64,000 bases of DNA from Kitasatospora indigofera (lineage in GTDB: Bacteria > Actinomycetota > Actinomycetes > Streptomycetales > Streptomycetaceae): contig NZ_BNBO01000011.1 of NCBI RefSeq assembly GCF_014655955.1, positions 111,967 through 175,966 of the forward strand, in the 5' to 3' direction. Below, piece after piece: positions 18,288 to 28,617 of this stretch; position 1 is the first letter of the stretch; each line of letters opens with the position of its first letter. The notes below the pieces were generated by a model. The model did no database searches. It was not told the DNA's origin and saw only the letters and a program-made list of their open reading frames with translations. Both the position numbers and the translations under genes were made by a program.

Positions 18288-18498
18288 GGTTGGAATGATC
18301 TGACGATCCCTCGGCGGCTGTCACACCGGGCGGCCCCCGGTGCCATCCGGGCGGTCGGCCGGGTGGGGGGCCGCCATTTGGGTACGACCTGGGCAATGTT
18401 GCCGGTGTCGGAGTATTACCGGCTCGTGATCGTGATTCCGTTTTGTCGGATCTTGTGCCCAGACCCCCTTCGGGTGGCCGACGCCGAAGGAGAGCCGG

Positions 18499-21561
<3,063 letters not shown>

Positions 21562-21694
21562 TCACCCGCCGGGTGTTCGGCCGGGGGGCCGGCCGGCGGC
21601 GGCGCTGAAGATGTTCGTCCCCACACCCAGCATGTGCCTGCGCGTCAGGTCGAACTCAGACGGTTCGTCAGTGAATGTCGACACGCTACGCGTT

Positions 21695-21707
21695 AAATGT
21701 CGCATTT
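21695..21707. promoter_or_regulatory. Small palindrome upstream of the SPFH gene
   Basis: AAATG-TCG-CATTT (21695-21707) in an AT-richer patch; ATGTCG also occurs at 21675-21680. It is a possible operator for the SPFH/NlpC pair. Confidence 0.35.
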
Positions 21708-21795
21708 GATGACATATGAACCTAGCCTGAGTCTGGCACTGCCCGTCAGATCCGGGCCGCCCGTTGCGCGACACACCGACCCCGAGGATCCGTGC

Positions 21796-23130
21796 ATGGA
21801 CGTCACCCGCGATTCTTCGCAGCGACCCGACAATCTGGCCAACGCCCTCATCCGGCCGTTGCCCGAGTCCCCGACGGCGGGGGCCACGCCGCTCACCAGG
21901 ATGGCGAAGCTCCCGCTGGACCCGCCGGCCCGCCGGTCGGGGCCGCGGACCGTCCTCGACCCGCTGGACGGTCCGGCCGCCGGGCCCGTGACGGCGCAGC
22001 CGGCCCAGCCGGCCCACCAGATGCCGCCGGTGCAGGCCGTTCAGCCGGTTCAGCCGGTCCTGCCGCTGGGCGCGGCCCGGCCGGCCCGGCCGGAGGAGGA
22101 GACGGTGGTGCGCGCCACGACCACCCGGCGCCCTCCGCGCGCCGATCCCGCCCTGCGGGAGCACGGCGCGGTGGCCCTGCCCGGCTGGCTCGCGCTCTTC
22201 GCCCTGCTGGCCGGCTTCGCCGGTGTGGTCCTGCTGCTCGCCCGGACGGGGGTGATCCCGCACTGGCAGGTCCTCCCCGACGTCCGCGTCGGCGCCGCGC
22301 GGGCGGCCGGCCGGCCGGTGGTGGCCCTGCGGGACGTCGCCGCCGTCAGCGGGGCGGGCCTGCTGATCCTGTTCGTCCTGGCCGGACTGCTGGCCAACGC
22401 CGGCGGCGAGACCCGGGTGCTGACCCGCTGGGGCCGCTACCGCGGCACCGTCCGGCGGACCGGGCTGGTCTGGGTCAACCCGCTGCTCCGCCGGCGCCGG
22501 CTGGACGTCCGGCTGCGGCACTGGCGCAGCGAGCCGGTCAACGCCGTCGACCGGACGGGCACGCCCATCGTGGTCCGGCTGCTGATCGTCTGGCGGGTCA
22601 AGGACACGGCGCGCGCCCTGCTCTCGATCGCCGACCACGAGAACTACCTGCGCGAGCAGGTTCACGCGGTGCTGACCCGCACCGCCTCCACACTGCCGTG
22701 CGACAGCAACGCGGTGCCCGGGCCGGCCCTGCGGGACGGCCAGTGGTTCGCGGACGAGCTCACCCGGGCGCTGGCGGCCGAGGTCGCCCCGGCCGGGCTG
22801 GAGGTCTACTCCGTGCAGCCGATGGCGCTCGACTACGCCCCCGAGGTCGCCGAGTCGATGCGGCGCCGCCGTCTCGCCGACCTCGACGCGGGCCTGCGCA
22901 CCGTGCTCGTCGACGACGCGGTGGAGGCGGCGGCCCTGGCGGTCCGCCGTCTGGAGCGGGCGACCGCCCACGAATTGGACGAGGCCGCGCGCAGTGCCCT
23001 GATGGAGCACCTGCTCGTCGCGTTCGTCGCTCCGTCCGGAGTGGCCGCCTCGGTGCCATCCCCCAGTGTCCGCGCCGGCGGACCGTCGCCGGCCGTGCGG
23101 GCCGGGCGTAAGGAAGGACGATCCCGATGA
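21796..23130 (+). CDS. SPFH/Band 7 domain membrane protein
   Basis: A 444-residue protein. A Pro/Ala/Gln-rich cytoplasmic leader (about 1-115) is followed by two membrane helices (PGWLALFALLAGFAGVVLLL and SGAGLLILFVLAGLLAN). A stomatin/prohibitin-type SPFH domain then runs from about residue 210 to 390 (RYRGTVRRTGLVWVNPLL, LDVRLRHWRSEPVNAVDRTG, LLIVWRVKDTARAL). The C-terminal helical part has ERATAHELDEAARSALMEHLL. Such proteins oligomerise at membrane microdomains and scaffold other enzymes. GAGG before ATG 21796 and the upstream palindrome favour this start over ATG 21697. It overlaps the NlpC/P60 gene by ATGA, so the products are translationally coupled and may act together at the envelope. 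Confidence 0.83.
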   Translation: MDVTRDSSQRPDNLANALIRPLPESPTAGATPLTRMAKLPLDPPARRSGPRTVLDPLDGPAAGPVTAQPAQPAHQMPPVQAVQPVQPVLPLGAARPARPEEETVVRATTTRRPPRADPALREHGAVALPGWLALFALLAGFAGVVLLLARTGVIPHWQVLPDVRVGAARAAGRPVVALRDVAAVSGAGLLILFVLAGLLANAGGETRVLTRWGRYRGTVRRTGLVWVNPLLRRRRLDVRLRHWRSEPVNAVDRTGTPIVVRLLIVWRVKDTARALLSIADHENYLREQVHAVLTRTASTLPCDSNAVPGPALRDGQWFADELTRALAAEVAPAGLEVYSVQPMALDYAPEVAESMRRRRLADLDAGLRTVLVDDAVEAAALAVRRLERATAHELDEAARSALMEHLLVAFVAPSGVAASVPSPSVRAGGPSPAVRAGRKEGRSR

Positions 23131-24188
23131 AGATAGCCACCGCACCCGCCGTCGCCGATCCGGCGCTGGCGGGGTTCGTGGAGAGCCGCGGCAGCATCCC
23201 CGCGTTGGCGGGCTGCGGCTGCCTCAGCTGCGCCGCCCGGGTGCGTACGCCCGCCCGGGCCGCGCGGCCGGGGGACAGCCGAATACTCCGCACGGTTCGC
23301 GGCACCTGCCTGGCGACCACGGTGGTGGCCGGCGCCGGAGTGGTCGGGCTGACCGCCGGCACCGGATCGGCGCACGCGGCGCCCGCGCCGGTGAAGCAGG
23401 GCTGGGACGGTTCGAAGTACTGGTTCAAGGGCGTGGGCGGCGAGTGGCGGTGGACCGGCCACTACGACGTCTACCTGGACCGGACGGGCGGTACGTCGGC
23501 CGGCCGGCCCGCCGCGTCCTCGGCCGGCCAGGCCCAGGGCACCGCGCCGAAGGGCACCGCCTCGAAGGCCACCGCGCCCAAGGCCACCGCGCCCAAGGCC
23601 ACCGCGCCGAATGGCACCGCGCCGAAGACCGCCGGCGGTGCGAGCGGCAGCGGTCCCCAGCAGGGCTGGGACGGTTCGAAGTACTGGTTCCGCAGCGTCA
23701 GCGGCGAGTGGCGGTGGACCAGCCACTACGACGTCTACCTCAGCCGGACCGGCCAGGGCGCCGCGTCCGGCCAGGCGGCCGGCCCGGACTCCGACGGGCC
23801 GGACACGGCCGGGGAGACCGACCGGGGCAGCACCGAGACGGCGGTCGCCTACGCACTGGCGCAGGTGGGCAAGCCGTACGTCTGGGGCGGCGACGGCCCG
23901 GGCGGCTTCGACTGCTCGGGGCTGGTCCAGCAGGCCTACCGCAGGGCCGGCGTCAGCCTCCCTCGGGTCGCCAACGACCAGTACGCGGCGACCACCCCGA
24001 TCGACGCCGGCGACCTGCGCCGGGGTGACCTGCTCTTCTGGTCGGACAGCGGCCGGGCGTCCGCCATCCACCACGTCGGGATCTACCTGGGCGGCGGCAA
24101 GTTCGTCGAGGCCCCGCGGCCCGGCAAGAACGTCCGGGTCTCCACCCTCAGCAGCGGTTTCCATCCGACCCACTTCGGGCGGCCGTAG
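23127..24188 (+). CDS. Secreted NlpC/P60 peptidoglycan endopeptidase with twin repeats
   Basis: A 353-residue exported enzyme that probably cuts peptide cross-links in peptidoglycan. A hydrophobic export segment is at about 55-85 (LATTVVAGAGVVGLTAG, cut near AHAAP), set after an unusually long N-region. Two near-identical 31-residue repeats follow (QGWDGSKYWFK and GEWRWTGHYDVYL at about 90-120; a second copy at about 180-210), joined by a linker of APKAT pentapeptides. The NlpC/P60 domain (about 240-353) has the catalytic Cys in GGFDCSGLVQQAY, His in IHHVGIYLGGG, and EAPRPGKNV near the third polar residue. Its start overlaps the stop of the SPFH gene. Confidence 0.87.
   Translation: MKIATAPAVADPALAGFVESRGSIPALAGCGCLSCAARVRTPARAARPGDSRILRTVRGTCLATTVVAGAGVVGLTAGTGSAHAAPAPVKQGWDGSKYWFKGVGGEWRWTGHYDVYLDRTGGTSAGRPAASSAGQAQGTAPKGTASKATAPKATAPKATAPNGTAPKTAGGASGSGPQQGWDGSKYWFRSVSGEWRWTSHYDVYLSRTGQGAASGQAAGPDSDGPDTAGETDRGSTETAVAYALAQVGKPYVWGGDGPGGFDCSGLVQQAYRRAGVSLPRVANDQYAATTPIDAGDLRRGDLLFWSDSGRASAIHHVGIYLGGGKFVEAPRPGKNVRVSTLSSGFHPTHFGRP
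23566..23625 (+). repeat. 15-bp in-gene repeats encoding APKAT
   Basis: Four to five copies of a 15-bp unit (GCCACCGCGCCCAAG and variants) in the linker of the NlpC/P60 gene. They could vary in number by slippage and so change linker length. Confidence 0.65.
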
Positions 24189-24249
24189 CGTCCCGGGAGC
24201 CGCGGGCGGCCCTCGTCGCCGGAGACCCCGCCCGGGCGTCCGCAAGCAC

Positions 24250-24299
24250 CGTGCCCGGTCCGCTTGTCCACAGGCCTGTGGACAAGCGGACCGGGCACG
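24250..24299. terminator. 50-bp perfect palindrome carrying two DnaA boxes
   Basis: The 25-nt arms 24250-24274 and 24275-24299 are perfectly complementary with no spacer. The center contains TTGTCCACA (24265-24273) and its inverse TGTGGACAA (24276-24284), the favoured Streptomyces DnaA box. The position between convergent NlpC/P60 and aldo-keto reductase genes fits a bidirectional terminator, but the boxes suggest a DnaA-binding role as well. Confidence 0.75.
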
Positions 24300-24304
24300 A
24301 GTCC

Positions 24305-24321
24305 GTCCACAGCCTGTGGAC
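24305..24321. promoter_or_regulatory. Second DnaA-box-like dyad
   Basis: GTCCACAG-C-CTGTGGAC (24305-24321), 5 bp beyond the large palindrome. Its minus-strand arm reads GTGTCCACA, one change from TTGTCCACA. Together with the palindrome this makes four boxes in about 60 bp. Confidence 0.55.
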
Positions 24322-24336
24322 ACGGCGCCGGGCGGA

Positions 24337-25305
24337 TCAGGCCGAGGCCTCGTCCAGCAGGGCCAGCTCCTCCGGGGCGAGCCGCAGGGTGGCGGCGGCC
24401 AGCAGCGGCGGCAACTGCTCGACCGTCCGGGCGCTGGCGATCGGCGCGGCCACGGTCGGGCGGGACGCCAGCCAGGCCAGCGCGACGGTCGCCGGCTCGG
24501 TGCCGTGGGCGGCCGCGACCGCGTCGAGGGCGGTGAGCACCTTCGGTCCGCGCGGGTCGTCCAGGTAGCGGGCGGCGCCCTGGGCCCGGGCGCTGTCCAC
24601 GTCGGCGCCGCCGGGCCGGTACTTGCCGGTCAGGAACCCGGAGGCCAGCGCGAAGTAGGGCACCGAGGAGAGCCCGTGGGCGGCGACGACCTCGGCGAGC
24701 GGCCCCTCGTAGGTGTTGCGGGAGACCAGGTTGTAGTGCGGCTGGACGGCCACGTACCGGGCCAGGCCCTCCCGGGCGGAGAAGTCCAGGGCCTCGGTGA
24801 GCCGCTCGGCGCTGATGTTGGAGGCGGCTATCTCCCGGACCTTGCCCTCCTTGACCAGCTCGTCCAGGGCGGCGATGAACTCCTCCACCGGAGTGTCGGT
24901 GTCGTCCCGGTGGGTGTAGAGCAGGTCGATCCGCTCCACGCCGAGGCGGCGCAGCGACTCCTCGGTGGCGGACTTGACGGTGTGTGCCTTCAGGCCGGTC
25001 GACTCGGGGTGCGCGCCGACCTTGGTGGCCACCACGACGTCGTCCCGGTTGCCCCGGCTGCGCAGCCAGTTGCCGATGATGGTCTCCGACTCGCCGCCCG
25101 TGTTGCCCGGCACCCAGGCCGAGTAGACGTCCGCGGTGTCGATGAAGTTGCCGCCGCCGGCGGCGAAGGCGTCCAGCACCGCGAAGGACTGCGCCTCGTC
25201 CGCCGTCCAGCCGAAGACGTTGCCGCCGAGCGACAGCGGGAACACCGTGAGGTCGGAGGTGCCGAGCGTCACACCGGGGCGGGAGTCACTGTGGTTTTCG
25301 GTCAT
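24337..25305 (-). CDS. Aldo/keto reductase
   Basis: A 322-residue AKR (TIM barrel, NADPH-dependent carbonyl reduction). The catalytic tetrad is visible: Asp and Tyr in NFIDTADVYSAW, Lys in VVATKVG, and His in LLYTHRDD. SALGLGG-type start is LSLGGNVFGW, and the cofactor site appears as VAAPIASARTVEQL near the C-terminus. It resembles YghZ/Tas-like and oxidoreductase families acting on sugars or xenobiotics; the natural substrate is unknown. ATG 25305 (MTENHSD) gives a normal AKR N-terminus; an in-frame start at 25338 is less likely. Confidence 0.88.
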   Translation of the reverse strand: MTENHSDSRPGVTLGTSDLTVFPLSLGGNVFGWTADEAQSFAVLDAFAAGGGNFIDTADVYSAWVPGNTGGESETIIGNWLRSRGNRDDVVVATKVGAHPESTGLKAHTVKSATEESLRRLGVERIDLLYTHRDDTDTPVEEFIAALDELVKEGKVREIAASNISAERLTEALDFSAREGLARYVAVQPHYNLVSRNTYEGPLAEVVAAHGLSSVPYFALASGFLTGKYRPGGADVDSARAQGAARYLDDPRGPKVLTALDAVAAAHGTEPATVALAWLASRPTVAAPIASARTVEQLPPLLAAATLRLAPEELALLDEASA

Positions 25306-25488
25306 GCCCGAAGTCAACCTGATCGCGGGAGCGGCCATTCCGGGACCGCCAGGACTTCACGATGTTGTCGTGCGGCCGTTGCAGACGGGCCGCCGGCACC
25401 CCCGCGGTGCCGCCCGGCCGGGCGGCCCGCCGGTCGGCGGGGGATCCGGGGTGTCGGTAGGGCGGGCGGATTCGTTAGAGTCCCTGCC

Positions 25489-25689
25489 ATGGCTGACAAC
25501 GACTACGACCCCGCCGGCAGCACCCAGATGTTCCGGGCGTTCGTCGACGAGACCCCGGCCCCCCAGGCGCCCGGCTCCGTCTCCACCTATGGCAGCAGCC
25601 GCGGCAACAGCCGCACCGGCGTGATCGCCGGCGTGGCCGTCGTGGTGGTGGCCGTGCTGGCCGTCGTCATCTGGCTCGCGGTCAAGTAA
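25489..25689 (+). CDS. Small single-pass membrane protein
   Basis: A 66-residue protein: a polar N-terminal half (ADNDYDPAGSTQMFRAFVDE, then a Ser/Gly linker) and one C-terminal hydrophobic helix (VIAGVAVVVVAVLAVVIWLAVK), so a tail-anchored or single-pass topology. I recognise no domain. A hairpin follows its stop at 25705-25729. It is a likely real gene given strong coding composition and defined architecture. Confidence 0.72.
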   Translation: MADNDYDPAGSTQMFRAFVDETPAPQAPGSVSTYGSSRGNSRTGVIAGVAVVVVAVLAVVIWLAVK

Positions 25690-25704
25690 GAACGTCCTTA
25701 CCGG

Positions 25705-25729
25705 GCCGGGCAGTTCGCAACTGCCCGGC
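25705..25729 (+). terminator. Terminator after the small membrane gene
   Basis: Arms 25705-25715 and 25719-25729 form a perfect 11-bp stem with a CGC loop. Confidence 0.75.
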
Positions 25730-25831
25730 GGCTCCCGCCCGACCTCGTCCGATCCCGCCCGGCCTGACCCTGCCCGGCCAGGGCCGCCCGCCGCGCGGGC
25801 CGGCCCCGGCCCGCCGGCCGGACCGACGCGT

Positions 25832-25860
25832 CGGCCGGGCCTGCTGGGCAGGCCCGGCCG
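25832..25860 (-). terminator. Terminator ending the exopolysaccharide cluster
   Basis: Arms 25832-25844 and 25848-25860 form a perfect 13-bp stem with a TGG loop, 18 bp beyond the GH114 stop on the minus strand. Confidence 0.75.
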
Positions 25861-25878
25861 CTCGTCGTGGTGAGCCGG

Positions 25879-26883
25879 TCAGCAGGGCTGGCGCCAGGCG
25901 TCCAGCTCCAGGTGCTTCTCCATCGAGCTGAGGCCCAGGGCCTTTGCCTGCCCGCAGAACTTGCTCGTCGGCACCTTGTACTCGACGTGCAGCACGGCCT
26001 TGCCCGCCTTGATGAACGGGCTGAGCTTGTCGCACTCGCTGAACTCCGCGCACTGCTCGTTCACCGCGAAGTCGAAGTCGCCGACCAGGGCGGGGATCTG
26101 GTCGAGGTCGTTCTTGAGGGCCACCGCCATGCCGCGCTCGTGCGCCAGGCCGGCGATCATGCGGTTGTACTTCAGCTGGTCGTCCGCGGTCAGCGGGAAA
26201 CCGGTCTTGTTGATGTAGGCGTCGAGCAGGTCGGGCTCGACGGCGTCGAAGCCCTTCGCCTTGCACATGTCGAAGCGGGTCGCCATCAGCGGCTTCAGCT
26301 TGTCGATCTGCCGGATGTCGAACCACTTCTCGCCCTGCCAGCCGTTCCCCGAGCCCTGCATGCTCTTGGAGAAGGCGGCGGCGTCCGGGCGGAAGTCCTC
26401 CCAGGAGCCGGCGTTGATGTAGCAGATCACCTTGCGGCCCTTGGCGTGCAGCGAGGCGACCACCGAGGCGTCGTGCTCGAAGCCGTCGATGTCGTACACC
26501 GGTACGTCCACCGACTGGTCGAGGGTGCCGCCGAGCTGCCACTGCCAGGTGACGCCGGGCTTGGGCTGCCACACCGCTCCGGCCGGTCCCGGGGCGGGCG
26601 GCTGGCCGGTGGGCCGGGGGGTGCCGGGGGCCGGGGGCGTCCCGGGGGCCGGGGTGGCCGGCGCGGACGGGGTCGCGCCCGGGGTGGCGGAGCCGGTGTC
26701 GGTCGGGGTGTCCGAAGGGGTGGCCGGCTGGGGGACCGCCGGGGCGGTGGCCACCGGCGATCCGGAGCCCGTCGCGTCGGCGGAGGTGTCGTCGTCGCCG
26801 TCGTCCGAGCTGCTGCAGGAGCTGGCCAGCAGGGCGGTGGTCAGGGCGATGGCGGCCAGCAGGGGCCGGGAACGGCGGGTCAC
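25879..26883 (-). CDS. GH114-family endo-alpha-1,4-polygalactosaminidase, exported lipoprotein-like
   Basis: A 334-residue exported enzyme expected to cut alpha-1,4-linked galactosamine polymers (the Ega3/PelA hydrolase class). The signal ends at LLASSCSSSDD, a lipobox-like Cys at about 23. A Pro/Thr/Ala-rich stalk of about 70 residues follows, then the GH114 barrel (about 105-334): VTWQWQLGG, DVPVYDIDGFEHD, KVICYINAGSWEDFRPD, GFDAVEPDLLDAY and VALKNDLDQIPAL, with acidic residues in VEPD and the Asp of LKND typical of the family. The GTG start has GGAG upstream. It is the last gene of the cluster; a 7-bp hairpin at 26951-26969 sits in the 139-bp gap before it, so it may have its own promoter. 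Confidence 0.88.
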   Translation of the reverse strand: MTRRSRPLLAAIALTTALLASSCSSSDDGDDDTSADATGSGSPVATAPAVPQPATPSDTPTDTGSATPGATPSAPATPAPGTPPAPGTPRPTGQPPAPGPAGAVWQPKPGVTWQWQLGGTLDQSVDVPVYDIDGFEHDASVVASLHAKGRKVICYINAGSWEDFRPDAAAFSKSMQGSGNGWQGEKWFDIRQIDKLKPLMATRFDMCKAKGFDAVEPDLLDAYINKTGFPLTADDQLKYNRMIAGLAHERGMAVALKNDLDQIPALVGDFDFAVNEQCAEFSECDKLSPFIKAGKAVLHVEYKVPTSKFCGQAKALGLSSMEKHLELDAWRQPC

Positions 26884-26950
26884 AGTACTCGAACTCCGGA
26901 TCGGATCGGGTCGGTCTGGTCTGTTGCTCGGATCTCTGTCTGGTCGGGCT

Positions 26951-26969
26951 CCGAGCCGGGCCGGCTCGG
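26951..26969 (-). terminator. Short intercistronic hairpin before the GH114 gene
   Basis: CCGAGCC (26951-26957) pairs with GGCTCGG (26963-26969). It is weak and may attenuate read-through into the GH114 gene. Confidence 0.3.
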
Positions 26970-27022
26970 TGTCGTGAGGTGTCGTGCGGCGCGGGGCCGT
27001 GGCCGGTCGGTGGTGCGGCCGG

Positions 27023-27721
27023 TCAGCCCTGGGTCTGGAGCGCCGACAGCTCGAACGGCAGGGTCGACCACGGATTGTCCCCGCTGCCGGGGACCGCGCA
27101 GCCGACGCCGGCTCTTCGTGCGGTGATCAGCGCCGCGGCCTCGGCGGCCGCCTCGGCCGGCACGTCGTACACCAGGTGGCAGAAGTGGGCGGCGGCGTGA
27201 CGGCCCGTCCACAGCGGCAGGGTCATCTCGCGGTACGCCTCCCAGTCGCCCTCGAAGGTGACCAGCAGATCGGCCAGCCCGATCTCGGCGTAGCCGGGTT
27301 CGGGGTGGTCGCCGTGGCCGAAGACGACCGTGCCGCAGCCGGCCGCGCGGGCGGCGGTGGCCAGCCGGCGGTAGTGCGGCAGGGCGCCGGCGTGGCCGGC
27401 GACCTGGTCGAAGTAGACACCGTCGGGCGCATACCACTGACGGTAGGTCAGCAGGTCCCCGACCACGTCCGCGTGGGGCCGGCGGCCGTAGTCGGTGTCC
27501 GAGTAGGCGAGCAGCGGTATGCCGGCCGCGCGCACCTCCTCGGCGCCGGCCGCGAAGACGTTGTCGAAGGCGTCCCCGGGGCCGTCGGCGATGTTGATCA
27601 CGACGCCGGCGACCCGGGCGGGGCCGGCGGCGGCGACCGCCCGCCAGGCCGCCGGGTCCACCGCGGGGTGGACGTACAGCGGCACCAGCAGGCGGCCGTC
27701 GTGGGAGGAGCCGGCGGTCAT
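27023..27721 (-). CDS. Spherulin-4 family (GH135-like) glycoside hydrolase
   Basis: A 232-residue TIM-barrel protein of the spherulation-specific family 4, the family of Aspergillus Sph3 (GH135), which cuts alpha-1,4-GalNAc stretches. Visible elements: LLVPLYVHPAVDPAAW at the start, GVVINIADGPGD, GIPLLAYSDTDYG, DGVYFDQVAG, FGHGDHPEPGY and LLVTFEGDWEAY. The Asp of YFDQ and Glu of TFEG occupy the places of catalytic acids; the residue after the Asp is Gln, where Sph3 has Glu as I recall it. No signal peptide is evident, which is unusual for this family. Its ATG overlaps the stop of the preceding SDR gene (ATGA), so it is translationally coupled. Confidence 0.83.
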   Translation of the reverse strand: MTAGSSHDGRLLVPLYVHPAVDPAAWRAVAAAGPARVAGVVINIADGPGDAFDNVFAAGAEEVRAAGIPLLAYSDTDYGRRPHADVVGDLLTYRQWYAPDGVYFDQVAGHAGALPHYRRLATAARAAGCGTVVFGHGDHPEPGYAEIGLADLLVTFEGDWEAYREMTLPLWTGRHAAAHFCHLVYDVPAEAAAEAAALITARRAGVGCAVPGSGDNPWSTLPFELSALQTQG

Positions 27722-28617
27722 GCGGCGACCGGGTCCGGGCCGGTGCTCAGCCACAGGTCGCGCAGGGTGTCACCGAGGTCGGTCTCCGGCTTCCACCCCA
27801 GCTCCCGGGCGGCGAGCGAGATGTCGGCCTGCTGCCAGGAGACGGCGGCGGACCGCTCCGAGCCGGCGCCGCTCTCGTCGATCCGGCCGGCGAAGGCGGC
27901 CGCGGCCACCAGGCCGTCCGCGATCGCCCGCACCGGGCGGGCCACGCCGCCGGCCAGGTTGATCACCCGGGGCAGCGGGCCGTCCGCCGAGACGGCCAGC
28001 GCGACCGCCCGGGCGATGTCCCGGGCGTCCACGAAGTCCCGGTACGCGGAGAGGTCGCCGACCTCCACCACGCCGTCCGGGCCGGCCCGGCGCAGCTCGG
28101 CGGCGAGCCGTCCGGGCAGCGAACCGGCCGGCGCGCCGGGCCCGACCGGGTTGAAGACCCGCAGGACCACCGCGTCCAGCGCGGAGCCGGCCACCGCCAG
28201 GCTGCCGGCCAGCTTGGTGGCGCCGTACACCCCGACCGGGCGGGGCTGCGCGGACTCGCCCAGCGAGGTGCCGTTCTCGCAGGCGCCGTACTCGCCGGCC
28301 GAGCCGATGTGCACCAGCCGGGCCTGCGGGGCGCCCTCCCGGAGCGCCTCGCAGAGCACGGCCGGGCCACGGGCGTTGACCTCGGCGAGCTTGACGGCAC
28401 TGCCGGCCACCGCACCGGCGAAGTTCACCACCGCGTCGACCGCGAGCTGCCGGAGCTGCTCGGCCAGCACGTCGGCCTGCGCCGTCGCGAGGTCGACCGG
28501 CAGGTCGTGGGCGGCCCGCCGGCCGCCGGTGAGCACCGTGGCGCCGGGCAGCGCGCGCAGGGCGTCGGCGGCGTGCCGGCCGAGGAAGCCGTCGGCGCCG
28601 AGCAGCAGGATCCTCAC
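27718..28617 (-). CDS. NAD-dependent epimerase/dehydratase (extended SDR, UDP-sugar epimerase-like)
   Basis: A 299-residue extended SDR. The cofactor motif is GADGFLGRH (GxxGxxG), then VNFAGAVAG. The active site has Ser in HIGSAGEYG and YGATK (YxxxK), followed by LRVFNPVGPG and YRDFVDARDIA, all typical of UDP-glucose 4-epimerase relatives. In the cluster it would supply or modify the nucleotide sugar (a role like Uge3, making UDP-Gal/UDP-GalNAc). It overlaps both neighbours by 4 bp (28614-28617 and 27718-27721). Confidence 0.85.
   Translation of the reverse strand: MRILLLGADGFLGRHAADALRALPGATVLTGGRRAAHDLPVDLATAQADVLAEQLRQLAVDAVVNFAGAVAGSAVKLAEVNARGPAVLCEALREGAPQARLVHIGSAGEYGACENGTSLGESAQPRPVGVYGATKLAGSLAVAGSALDAVVLRVFNPVGPGAPAGSLPGRLAAELRRAGPDGVVEVGDLSAYRDFVDARDIARAVALAVSADGPLPRVINLAGGVARPVRAIADGLVAAAAFAGRIDESGAGSERSAAVSWQQADISLAARELGWKPETDLGDTLRDLWLSTGPDPVAA

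Noticed and set aside
24250..24299. Chromosomal oriC
   Set aside because: Only four boxes in about 70 bp and no dnaA, dnaN, rpmH or gidB neighbours.
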